Of a DNA stretch of 16,081 nucleotides, positions 7,351-13,764 are shown in pieces. This DNA is from JBBKWJ01 sp037968895 (lineage in GTDB: Bacteria > Actinomycetota > Acidimicrobiia > Acidimicrobiales > SZUA-35). A program made the position numbers and the translations under genes. The notes under the pieces are model-generated. The model was not told where the DNA came from. It searched no databases and was given only the letters and a program-made list of their open reading frames with translations. Location: positions 1 to 16,081 of the forward strand of contig JBBKWJ010000196.1 in NCBI GenBank assembly GCA_037968895.1, in the 5' to 3' direction. The first letter of the stretch is position 1, and every line of letters begins with the position of its first letter.

Positions 7351-7569
7351 CTACTCCTGCAATTCGGCGTTGGCGGAGTGGGGGTTTGTGTCGTCAGCTA
7401 GGTCGGTGATGTGCGCGCCAGTTCGATCACGCGAGGGCCGGCCCTTCTCGACCATTGTGGTCTTCGGACGGAATGGCTTCTGCGGAAAGTTCAACCGGTC
7501 AATGACCACGCCGATCAGTCCGAGGATCACCGCACCGGCAAAGAGCAGCATCAGGTTTTGTTGAGTCAT
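7351..7569 (-). CDS. Small single-helix membrane protein (72 aa), unknown
   Basis: One N-terminal helix (about 6-25, 'NLMLLFAGAVILGLIGVVID') is followed by a basic and then acidic hydrophilic tail of about 45 residues ('RPKTTMVEKGRPSRDR'). By the positive-inside rule the tail is probably cytoplasmic. It is spaced 24 bp after the acyltransferase gene and 8 bp before the YihY/BrkB gene, so it very likely belongs to this transcript. No ribosome site is strong. I do not recognise a family; its position suggests an accessory to the YihY-type protein. Confidence 0.65.
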   Translation of the reverse strand: MTQQNLMLLFAGAVILGLIGVVIDRLNFPQKPFRPKTTMVEKGRPSRDRTGAHITDLADDTNPHSANAELQE

Positions 7570-7593
7570 GTCTGCCGAAACTAGCCGAAATAG

Positions 7594-8571
7594 TCAGCGC
7601 CTGTTCACGATCAGCACCGGCGACGGGATGCGATGGTCGGACCATTGGGCCTTGTATTCGATGCTCATGCCCAGGTCGTACCACGCAACGGTGTCGGTTT
7701 CTGCCAGTTTTCGCAGCTCACGCCATTGAAGCATGTGGCCGATACTCAATGGGGCGACATCTTCGGCATAGCTCAGCTGTAGCCCACGGTAGATGTCGTT
7801 TCTGACGCCTCCAATGATGAATCCAACATCGTGGCCGTGTAGTTGCGCGATGGCCAGGCGAAGTCGTCCGGCCCCGGCGAGTCTGTGCATGAGTTCCTCG
7901 TAGAGCTGTCCCATCTCGGGAGCGGCGATGCCGCTGGCCTCTTTGCCTTTCCAGCTACGTCCTTCGATCTCATGCAACCGGTTGAACGTTTCGCCATCGG
8001 CCGACACATCGACGAATGCCACTCCAGCTTCCTCGGCGGCCCGTTCCGACCGTCTCAGATTTCTGCGAAATCGCGGCGATCGTCGTGCAAGCCAAGCCTC
8101 GTGGCCAAGCCGAAGGTCGGCGACTTCGCGCTCGATCGCGATACCAACTCCGACCTCGCCGAGCGAGCTGAGCGATGCGGCAATGTCGTTCAGAATTTCG
8201 GATGAGACGGCCAGGCCTGGCAACACGAGAGTGTCCCAGCCTTGGTCGGCGGCGAGTGCTCGGGCAATCTGGTTTGCCAAGGCAACTGGTGCTGAGCCAA
8301 GGAGCGGTGAGCCGAACCCCCACAATGGCTCAAGGCCAGAGATCGTCGTCGACTCGCTTTCGTTGCGGTAGCGGGCGAGCAGCGCGACACCAGTGCTGAG
8401 ATCGCCGACAAGATAGCGATCACAGTGTGGGGCGAACGCACGATTTGTCGGTATAGACCAGTCGGGACCCGAGCACCATCGGTCGATCATGGGTGACTGA
8501 TCGACCAGGAGTTCTAGCTCCTTGCTGACGCGCTCGAGTTGTTCGAGCGTGATCGGTTCAAGCTGAGGCAT
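7594..8571 (-). CDS. GNAT-type acyltransferase of the BioF2-like/CelD group (Acetyltransf_6-like)
   Basis: A 325-aa protein from ATG 8571; an in-frame extension to 8649 is the overlapping upstream gene read out of frame. The length, two-lobed GNAT organisation and 'SPRFRRNLRRSERAAEEAGVAF' segment (about 165-186), followed by 'EIEGRSWKGKE' and 'RLRLAIAQLHGHDVGFIIGGVRNDIYRGLQLSY', match the BioF2-like/CelD acyltransferases. Those are related to FemAB peptidyltransferases and acylate diverse amines or polysaccharides. The start overlaps the end of the deacylase gene by 14 bp and lacks a clear ribosome site, so its translation probably depends on ribosomes leaving that gene. The substrate is unknown. 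Confidence 0.8.
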   Translation of the reverse strand: MPQLEPITLEQLERVSKELELLVDQSPMIDRWCSGPDWSIPTNRAFAPHCDRYLVGDLSTGVALLARYRNESESTTISGLEPLWGFGSPLLGSAPVALANQIARALAADQGWDTLVLPGLAVSSEILNDIAASLSSLGEVGVGIAIEREVADLRLGHEAWLARRSPRFRRNLRRSERAAEEAGVAFVDVSADGETFNRLHEIEGRSWKGKEASGIAAPEMGQLYEELMHRLAGAGRLRLAIAQLHGHDVGFIIGGVRNDIYRGLQLSYAEDVAPLSIGHMLQWRELRKLAETDTVAWYDLGMSIEYKAQWSDHRIPSPVLIVNRR

Positions 8572-10066
8572 CGTGTGCTTGTCGGCGAATGACCTGGCCC
8601 GGACGGGCTCCGGTGTGAGCGCCCGAGGCGACGACGACTTGGCCTCCAACGATCACTGTCTGAATGCCAGGCGGGTACTGGTGTGGGTCGTCGTAGGTCG
8701 CGGTGTCGATGATTGCTGCTGGGTCGAACACAGTGATGTCGGCGTGGGCGCCAACCTCAATTGATCCTCGGCCCTGAAGGCCGAACACACTGGCTGGCTT
8801 GCCCGTCATGCGGTGTATTGCTTCTTCGACCGGCATGAGCCCGAGTTCACGGCTGTAGTGCCCGAGGACGCGGGCGAATGTTGCGTATAGGCGTGGATGT
8901 GGCTTGCCCTCCATCGTCGGCAGGCCGTCTGAGCCGATCATGATTCCAGGAGTCGCCATGATGGTTTGCACGTCGTCTTCAGACATCCGATGCAGGATGC
9001 ATGTCGCTCGTGCGTCGGCGGCGCAGACGTTGGCGGCAGCCTCTGCTGGCTCGCATTTGAGCAGATCGGACAACTCAGCCATGTTGAGCCCGATCCACTC
9101 GGGATTTGTGACCGACGAGGCCAAGACAACTGACTCAGGCGGGAGTAGTCCGAGGCCACCTTTGTCTGATACGAACGCGTCTTGTTCTACCAGCGCGGCG
9201 AGCGAGGTGCTGCCGGCGGTGTATGGGTATTGGTCTGCATCAACTGTGAGGCCCTCGGCTCTGGCGTCGTCAATCAGCTGAATTGCCTCGCCCGCGCGCC
9301 CCCAGTTTGCTTCGCCTGTCGCCTTCAGGTGGCTGACCACGACTGGCAGATTGGCCTCTCGGCCGATTGTGATCGCCTCGCTGATTGAGGGAAGCAGGTC
9401 GTCGCCTTCGTTGCGAATGTGGCTGGTGTAGATGCCGCCTGCATCACTCACTAGCTTGGCGAGTTCAATGATCTCATCGGTGGAAGCGAAGGTTCCTGGC
9501 ACGTAGATCAAGCCAGTCGACAAGCCGATGCATCCGGCCGCGAGGCCCTCTTCGACTGTTGCCTTCATTGCGGCAAGCTCGGCGTCGTTTGGCGCCCGTT
9601 TGGCCGCACCCATGGCGCCGAGACGGATCGTGCCGTGACCCATAAGGACCGCGACGTTGACCGACGGCTGGGCCGCCGCGACCTGTTCGAGGAAACCGGC
9701 GTAACCCTCCCACGGCTCGAGAGTTGCGTTTGGGTGAAACGAAGCGGCCATGTTCTCGGCGTATGCATACGGCGCGGCTCCAAGGCCGCAGTTGCCGACG
9801 ACACAAGTGGTTACGCCACCCAACACTTTGAACGGCATCTCGGGATAGATGATGACGGCAAAGTCGTCATGGGTATGGGTATCGATGAATCCTGGCGCGA
9901 CGATATGTCCGGCGACGTCGATGGTTTCGGCTTTTCCAGCGTCGATCGAATCTTCAATGGCAACGATCTTGCCATCGGCGACAGCGACGTCGGCCCGGAA
10001 CAGCGGGCCACCGCTCCCGTCGGCAACTTGGCCGCCCTGGAGTACGAGATCGAAAGAGTTGGTCAC
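8558..10066 (-). CDS. N-acyl-D-amino-acid deacylase (D-aminoacylase) family amidohydrolase
   Basis: A 502-aa metal-dependent amidohydrolase expected to remove acyl groups from N-acyl-D-amino acids or related amides in the cytosol. Visible residues match the family's metal centre: H64 and H66 in 'DTHTHDD', the bridging C93 in 'GNCG', H216 in 'SHIRNEG', H246 in 'VVSHLKATG' and catalytic D380 in 'GSDGLPT'. The C-terminal beta part ends with the usual 'ITVFDPA' and '...GARPGQVIRR'. I chose GTG 10066 (start VTNSFDLVLQGG), with GGAT 5 nt upstream; the longer frame to 10225 adds a low-complexity Arg/Pro-rich stretch unlike the family. It is the first gene of a long minus-strand run and overlaps an acyltransferase gene. 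Some relatives are dihydroorotase- or hydantoinase-like, so the exact substrate is open. Confidence 0.9.
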   Translation of the reverse strand: MTNSFDLVLQGGQVADGSGGPLFRADVAVADGKIVAIEDSIDAGKAETIDVAGHIVAPGFIDTHTHDDFAVIIYPEMPFKVLGGVTTCVVGNCGLGAAPYAYAENMAASFHPNATLEPWEGYAGFLEQVAAAQPSVNVAVLMGHGTIRLGAMGAAKRAPNDAELAAMKATVEEGLAAGCIGLSTGLIYVPGTFASTDEIIELAKLVSDAGGIYTSHIRNEGDDLLPSISEAITIGREANLPVVVSHLKATGEANWGRAGEAIQLIDDARAEGLTVDADQYPYTAGSTSLAALVEQDAFVSDKGGLGLLPPESVVLASSVTNPEWIGLNMAELSDLLKCEPAEAAANVCAADARATCILHRMSEDDVQTIMATPGIMIGSDGLPTMEGKPHPRLYATFARVLGHYSRELGLMPVEEAIHRMTGKPASVFGLQGRGSIEVGAHADITVFDPAAIIDTATYDDPHQYPPGIQTVIVGGQVVVASGAHTGARPGQVIRRQAHDASA

Positions 10067-10262
10067 CTGGTATCCGTTCCGATGTCCCACCTCCGGCGTG
10101 GGCGGGTGTGTGCGACCGTAGCCTCGATGCGATCCAGACGAAAACAATGGCCGGCTTCGCGATGGCCGTTGGCTGAACGGTAGGTGACATCTCCCCGTGT
10201 TGTGGGCCGTGAGCCGCTCTTCCACCTAGAGTTGCCTGCTCGCGATGAAGGAGAATGCAAGG
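10067..10262. other. Divergent intergenic region between the deacylase and arsC genes
   Basis: No gene is seen in these 196 bp. They contain a possible -10 box for arsC (TAGAGT, 10227-10232), a weak one for the deacylase (TACGGT on the minus strand, 10120-10115), an inverted repeat CCCAC/GTGGG (10086-10090, 10098-10102) and a direct repeat ATGGCCG at 10147 and 10162. No obvious ArsR-type operator was recognised. Confidence 0.4.
10227..10232 (+). promoter_or_regulatory. Candidate -10 box for the arsC-aquaporin operon
   Basis: TAGAGT fits TAnnnT and would start transcription near 10239, leaving a leader of about 24 nt that includes the AAGGAG site at 10248. No convincing -35 box lies 17 nt upstream. 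Confidence 0.3.
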
Positions 10263-10688
10263 ATGTCAGACAGCGAAGCGCTGCCCTCAGAACTTCCCGC
10301 CGTGCTCTTCCTCTGTGGACACAACGCCGGCCGTTCGCAAATGGCGGCTGGCTGGCTCCGGACACTCGCCGAGGGGCGCGTCGCCGTGTTCTCAGGCGGA
10401 TCGAACCCAGGCGACGACCTCAACCCGGCTGCCGTCGAGGCGATGGCCGAGGTCGGTATTGATATTTCTGACGAACACCCCAAACGATGGACCCCTGAGG
10501 TTGTTGCGATTGTTGACGTGGTGGTGTCAATGGGCTGCGGCGACGAGTGTCCGATTCTGCCGAGTCAGAGTTACGAAGACTGGGAACTTGTCGATCCTGC
10601 TGGTCAGCCCATTGAGACCGTCAGGCTGGTGAGGGACGAGATCAAGGAACGTGTCGTCGATCTCATCGCACGGGTCGAGGCCAAGTGA
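10263..10688 (+). CDS. arsC: Arsenate reductase, low-molecular-weight phosphatase type
   Basis: A 141-aa cytosolic enzyme that reduces arsenate to arsenite. The P-loop 'C18-GHNAG-R24-SQMA' is the CX5R nucleophile motif. 'SMGCGDECP' supplies Cys92 and Cys96 for the disulfide cascade, and 'DWELVDPAGQP' carries the general-acid region (Asp111). The partner for re-reduction (thioredoxin or the actinobacterial mycothiol/mycoredoxin system) cannot be told from the sequence. ATG 10263 was chosen because AAGGAG lies 9 nt before it; the ATG at 10245 would place that site inside the gene. The stop overlaps the aquaporin start as GTGA, giving tight coupling. No arsR or arsB/acr3 gene is visible nearby. 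Confidence 0.93.
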   Translation: MSDSEALPSELPAVLFLCGHNAGRSQMAAGWLRTLAEGRVAVFSGGSNPGDDLNPAAVEAMAEVGIDISDEHPKRWTPEVVAIVDVVVSMGCGDECPILPSQSYEDWELVDPAGQPIETVRLVRDEIKERVVDLIARVEAK

Positions 10689-11350
10689 TATTCGGGGTAG
10701 AGCGGAGCAAGATGGCCGCCGAGTTTGTTGGCACCGCCTTCCTTCTGATCGGCGTGGTCGGCTCGGGCATCATGGCCGAGACGCTAAGCGAAGACGTCGG
10801 CCTCCAGCTTCTGCAAAACGCTGCGGCGACCGCCGGCGTATTGGTGGCGCTGATCTTGGCATTCGGGCGTGCGTCTGGCGCTCATTTCAACCCAGTTGTC
10901 ACGCTCGCTGATCTCGCGTTGGGGGGAATCGACAAGCGGACCGCGGTCGGTTACTTCGTCGCTCAGGTGTCGGGCGGAATCATCGGTGTGATGGCGGCCA
11001 ACGTGATGTTCGATCTCGATGTCATTAACTGGTCAACGAAAGACCGTTCGTCCGGCAACTTGGTCTTTGCTGAAGTGATCGCCACGATCGGCTTGTTGCT
11101 CGTCATCTTCGGCACCGTTCGGTCTGGCAACGGCCAATACGTGTCGTTCGCCGTCGGCGCCTACATCGGAGGGGCCTACTACTTCACGTCGTCGACGAGC
11201 TTCGCCAACCCGGCGGTGACGATCTCCCGGATGTTCTCCGACACCTTCGCTGGCATCGATCCCGCGTCGGCACCAGCATTCATCGCAGCCCAACTAGCCG
11301 GTCTAGTGATCGGACTCGGTCTTATCAGATTGATTTACCCCTCCAGCTAG
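10685..11350 (+). CDS. MIP-family aquaporin, AqpS-like, probable arsenite/metalloid channel
   Basis: A 221-aa six-helix channel protein. The first half-helix motif is 'HFNPVV' (N69-P70-V71, so NPV rather than NPA) and the second is 'FANPAVTISR' (N175-P176-A177). The residue right after the second NPA, normally the Arg of the selectivity filter in aquaporins and GlpF, is Val178. This change is also what I recall for AqpS, the channel encoded in some ars operons, and should widen the pore. Coupling to arsC (4-bp GTGA overlap) supports passive exit of arsenite made by ArsC, in place of an ArsB/Acr3 pump. The stop is on a CTAG shared with the convergent gene. The GTG start has no separate strong ribosome site. 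Confidence 0.85.
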   Translation: MIFGVERSKMAAEFVGTAFLLIGVVGSGIMAETLSEDVGLQLLQNAAATAGVLVALILAFGRASGAHFNPVVTLADLALGGIDKRTAVGYFVAQVSGGIIGVMAANVMFDLDVINWSTKDRSSGNLVFAEVIATIGLLLVIFGTVRSGNGQYVSFAVGAYIGGAYYFTSSTSFANPAVTISRMFSDTFAGIDPASAPAFIAAQLAGLVIGLGLIRLIYPSS

Positions 11351-12270
11351 CGAAGGACCGATATCTGGCTCTTGAGGAATGCCCTAGTGCGTTCCGCGTC
11401 TTCGGGTGTGCCGACAAACTCGACGGCCGCGAAATCGGTTGCACCCGAAGCCTTAATGTTCGCGAGGCGCTCGGCTATCTGCTCCTCGTTACCAATTAGT
11501 GCAACATCACCAGGGCCCGCGGCGCCTTCTCGGTCGAGCATGGCCCGATATGACGGAAGTTCGCCGTAGATCTTCAGGGCAGAGTTTGCGAAGTCGCGCA
11601 CTGGGCCTGGAGTGTCAGTGATGCTGACCGGCAAGCTACACAGAATCCGAGGGGTCGCTCGTCCGGCGTCGCTTGCAGCTCCGTTGATGACGGGCGCGAT
11701 ATGGCTTTCGATGGTCTTCTCGCCGACCATCCAAAGAATCGTGCCTGCGGTGCGTTTGCCCGCAATCTTGAGCATCTGGGGTCCGAGCGCCGCGATCATC
11801 ACTGGTGGCGCATCTTCGGTGAGGCGTGCCATTGGCTCGCCGAGTCGGGTGAACACTTCACCCTTGTAACTGACGTTGCCTGTCTCGAGCAGTGGCTGGA
11901 GAATGTTGAGGTAATCGAGCATGTGTCTGACTGGCTTGTCGAATGACATGCCCCACTGGCCTTCGACCTGTGGCTTGTGGGAGAGGCCTATGCCGAGTGT
12001 GAGTTTGCCGTTGATCGCAGCTTGTGTGGTTGAGGCCTGGGAAGCCAGCATCGTCGGGTGGCGTGGGTACGTGGGAATCACCGCGGTGCCGTACTCAAGG
12101 GTTGGCGCGGCCGCAGCGGCGACAGTAATTGCCGTGAGTGCGTCGACCATGCCGGTTTGGGCGAGCCACCAACCGGCGAATCCGTCGGCCTCTGCCTGTT
12201 GGGCGTGCGCCCGTAGGGCATCGAGGTTTGGGTTGGCGAGGTTGGCTGAGGCATTGATCGAGAGGCGCAT
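11347..12270 (-). CDS. LLM-class flavin/F420-dependent oxidoreductase
   Basis: A 307-aa luciferase-like monooxygenase-family TIM barrel. Segments typical of the actinobacterial F420-dependent group are 'GTAVIPTYPRHP' (61-72), 'KLTLGIGLSHKPQVEG' (89-104) and 'PPVMIAALGPQMLKIAGKRTAGTILWM' in the second half. It probably transfers hydride between reduced F420 (or FMN) and an unknown substrate in the cytosol. The ATG at 12270 is preceded by TAAGGT exactly 6 nt upstream, better read as a -10 box of a leaderless transcript than as a ribosome site. It diverges from the HAD gene and converges with the aquaporin gene with a 4-bp overlap. Cofactor choice is inferred from family resemblance. Confidence 0.88.
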   Translation of the reverse strand: MRLSINASANLANPNLDALRAHAQQAEADGFAGWWLAQTGMVDALTAITVAAAAAPTLEYGTAVIPTYPRHPTMLASQASTTQAAINGKLTLGIGLSHKPQVEGQWGMSFDKPVRHMLDYLNILQPLLETGNVSYKGEVFTRLGEPMARLTEDAPPVMIAALGPQMLKIAGKRTAGTILWMVGEKTIESHIAPVINGAASDAGRATPRILCSLPVSITDTPGPVRDFANSALKIYGELPSYRAMLDREGAAGPGDVALIGNEEQIAERLANIKASGATDFAAVEFVGTPEDAERTRAFLKSQISVLR

Positions 12271-12276
12271 GTGATG

Positions 12277-12282
12277 ACCTTA
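12277..12282 (-). promoter_or_regulatory. -10 box of a leaderless promoter for the LLM oxidoreductase
   Basis: TAAGGT on the minus strand ends 6 nt before the ATG, placing the transcription start at or next to the A of the start codon. No strong -35 box is seen. Confidence 0.5.
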
Positions 12283-12354
12283 GGCGCCACTCTGGTCGGG
12301 CGGCGAACTGGGTAGACCCCGTGCTGTCATGGGCGACGCGCCGATCGAGTTCGC

Positions 12355-12360
12355 TAGGTT
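12355..12360 (+). promoter_or_regulatory. -10 box of a leaderless promoter for the HAD phosphatase
   Basis: TAGGTT is followed by 6 nt and the ATG, and there is no purine-rich ribosome site. It is the mirror partner of the LLM promoter 72 bp away. Confidence 0.5.
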
Positions 12361-12366
12361 GACGAG

Positions 12367-13002
12367 ATGATCATTGATGCCGACGCAATCCTGTTTGACA
12401 GTGATGGCGTGCTTGTCGACTCCCACGAGATGGTCACACTTGCCTGGACCAAGATCGCTCAAACATACTCACTCGACATCGATGTGCTTCTGGCCGAACT
12501 GGCTGGCGTCCGGGCCTACGACACCCTTTCGAAGTATCTGGCAGGCGGCGACCTCGCCGACGCGGTCGCTCAACTTGAGCGCCTTGAGATCGAGACAGCG
12601 GGAGAAACTGTCGCCCTTCGTGGTGCTGTCGACCTGGTTGACAAATTGCTGCCCGCTACTTTCGCCTTCGTTACCTCCGGCTCTCGAGCTTTGGCCGAGG
12701 CGAGATGGAACGGCGCTGGCGTCCCCCTCCCGCCAGTTCGGATCACCGCCGAAGACGTGAGTAAGGGAAAGCCCGATCCCGAACCGTTTCTTGTTGGCGC
12801 CAAGATGCTCGGTGTCACCCCGCAGCGGTGCGTCGTGTTCGAGGATTCGCCGAGCGGCGGCGCGGCAGGGAAAGCGGCCGGCGCCATTGTTGTGGCGGTT
12901 GGCCAGACACCGTGGCCGTTCGAGCCAGCCGTCCGTGTCGCTGACCTGTCAGCTGTCTCGGTCATGTCGACGAGCCCAAAGCTGCGGCTATTGCTTGAGT
13001 AA
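12367..13002 (+). CDS. HAD-superfamily hydrolase (beta-phosphoglucomutase/sugar-phosphatase-like)
   Basis: A 211-aa soluble phosphatase of HAD subfamily IA. Motif I is 'FDSDGVLVDS' with nucleophile Asp11 and acid/base Asp13. Motif II is 'VTSGS' (102-106), the motif III lysine is in 'SKGKPDP' (132-138), and motif IV is 'VFEDSPSG' (157-164). A helical cap of the small alpha type lies between motifs I and II (about 20-85). The pattern fits sugar-phosphate, glycerol-phosphate or 2-deoxyglucose-phosphate phosphatases and beta-phosphoglucomutases; the substrate is undetermined. It converges with a GNAT gene with only 3 bp between the stops, so no separate terminator fits there. Confidence 0.88.
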   Translation: MIIDADAILFDSDGVLVDSHEMVTLAWTKIAQTYSLDIDVLLAELAGVRAYDTLSKYLAGGDLADAVAQLERLEIETAGETVALRGAVDLVDKLLPATFAFVTSGSRALAEARWNGAGVPLPPVRITAEDVSKGKPDPEPFLVGAKMLGVTPQRCVVFEDSPSGGAAGKAAGAIVVAVGQTPWPFEPAVRVADLSAVSVMSTSPKLRLLLE

Positions 13003-13005
13003 CCG

Positions 13006-13458
13006 TCAGGAGGGTGACTCTTCGGTTAGCCACTTGGCGAGCCAGACCGACTCATCGATCTCGTAGCCAAGTCGCTGGTAGAACGCCCTGGCCCGATCAT
13101 TGGGCACCTCGGTTTCAAGCGTGATTCGCTTGGCTCCATGCTTGGCCGACACGGATTCGACCCAGGCCATCAGCTGTCGACCTAGACCGATGCCCCGCTC
13201 GTCGGCGTAGATCTCGTCGAGCAGCGCTTCTTTGCCGCCACCTTCGAGCGAGTAGCCCCAGGTGACGATGGCGTAGCCCGCTGCTGCACCGTCGAGAGTG
13301 GCTATGCCGACGACGCCGTGCTCATCACTGTCGAGCAGTGCGATGAGCGCTGGCGTCAGATAGTCGGCGTCAAACGAATGATCGTCGATGGCGTAGAACG
13401 CCTCGATGAGCGGCAGTAGCGCCTTGCGGTCGGCTGGCCCTGCGGTCCTGATATGCAT
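13006..13458 (-). CDS. GNAT family N-acetyltransferase
   Basis: A 150-aa single-domain acetyltransferase. The acetyl-CoA binding loop is 'ADERGIGLGRQLM' (85-97, R/QxxGxG), preceded by the beta-4 strand 'ALLDEIYAD' and followed by 'RITLETEVPNDRARAFYQRLGYEIDE' with the usual C-terminal Asn and Tyr. Related proteins acetylate small amines, peptides or ribosomal proteins, and no substrate can be given. ATG 13458 is preferred: TATCAT lies exactly 6 nt upstream as a leaderless promoter. The longer frame to 13668 begins with an Arg/Pro-rich stretch that is the out-of-frame shadow of the zinc-ribbon gene. Confidence 0.87.
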   Translation of the reverse strand: MHIRTAGPADRKALLPLIEAFYAIDDHSFDADYLTPALIALLDSDEHGVVGIATLDGAAAGYAIVTWGYSLEGGGKEALLDEIYADERGIGLGRQLMAWVESVSAKHGAKRITLETEVPNDRARAFYQRLGYEIDESVWLAKWLTEESPS

Positions 13459-13464
13459 GGGCCG

Positions 13465-13470
13465 ATGATA
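13465..13470 (-). promoter_or_regulatory. -10 box of a leaderless promoter for the GNAT gene
   Basis: TATCAT on the minus strand, 6 nt before the ATG, with no ribosome site between. It is the closest match to the TATAAT consensus in this group. Confidence 0.55.
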
Positions 13471-13535
13471 GGGGTCGGGCTGCGGGCTCGAGGGTCTGCT
13501 TCTGAGCTTGCGTGGCCGGGGCCTGCGTTGGTGGT

Positions 13536-13682
13536 CTAACGCCCGAAATTGCTGAAGACGGTGTGGCCGCGAGGGCAGGTGAAGTTGGCTACAGGGCCAG
13601 CGTCGGTATTCACGAATGAGGTGATGCTTCGGAGTCCGACGAGGTGGCCGTGGCCGCAGTGGGTGCAATTGATGTGGAACAT
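13536..13682 (-). CDS. 48-aa zinc-ribbon microprotein
   Basis: A short gene starting ATG at 13682 and ending TAG at 13536. The product begins MFHINCTHCGHGHLVG and has 'NFTCPRGHTVF' near its end. The two knuckles, C6-x2-C9 with nearby His11 and His13, and C36-x3-H40, give a compact zinc-ribbon arrangement of Cys and His. Similar one-ribbon proteins of about 50 aa are common in Actinomycetota, with no assigned function. It lies 77 bp upstream of the GNAT gene on the same strand and is divergent from the lysR gene across an AT-rich 82-bp region. No ribosome site or clear TAnnnT box was found at its start, so the promoter is unknown. Confidence 0.65.
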   Translation of the reverse strand: MFHINCTHCGHGHLVGLRSITSFVNTDAGPVANFTCPRGHTVFSNFGR

Positions 13683-13742
13683 GAGTCGTACTTTGAACGA
13701 TCTATCAATTAAACAAAAGCGATGAAAAGGATACTGTTTCGT

Positions 13743-13755
13743 TTAGCAAAGCTAA
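13743..13755 (+). promoter_or_regulatory. LysR-type T-N11-A operator overlapping the lysR promoter
   Basis: TTAGC-AAA-GCTAA is a perfect inverted repeat with the T-N11-A spacing typical of LysR-family boxes. Its last three bases are the first three of the -10 box, so binding should block the lysR promoter. The surrounding 82 bp are AT-rich and also hold the 5' end of the divergent zinc-ribbon gene. Confidence 0.5.
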
Positions 13756-13758
13756 TGT
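13753..13758 (+). promoter_or_regulatory. -10 box of a leaderless promoter for the lysR gene
   Basis: TAATGT is followed by 6 nt and ATG 13765. This supports ATG 13765 over the in-frame TTG at 13762. Confidence 0.5.
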
Positions 13759-13764
13759 ATTTTG

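Noticed and set aside
8572..8649. Extended start of the BioF2-like acyltransferase
   Set aside because: It would overlap the deacylase gene by 92 bp and adds no family-like sequence.
10067..10225. N-terminal extension of the deacylase
   Set aside because: Low-complexity Arg/Ser/Pro sequence unlike the family; GTG 10066 starts exactly where the family alignment begins.
10067..10262. ArsR-type operator before arsC
   Set aside because: Only short, weak repeats are present and no arsR gene is seen in the window.
13459..13668. Arg/Pro-rich N-terminal extension of the GNAT protein
   Set aside because: Composition is that of an antisense or out-of-frame shadow, it overlaps the zinc-ribbon gene, and ATG 13458 has a well-placed -10 box.
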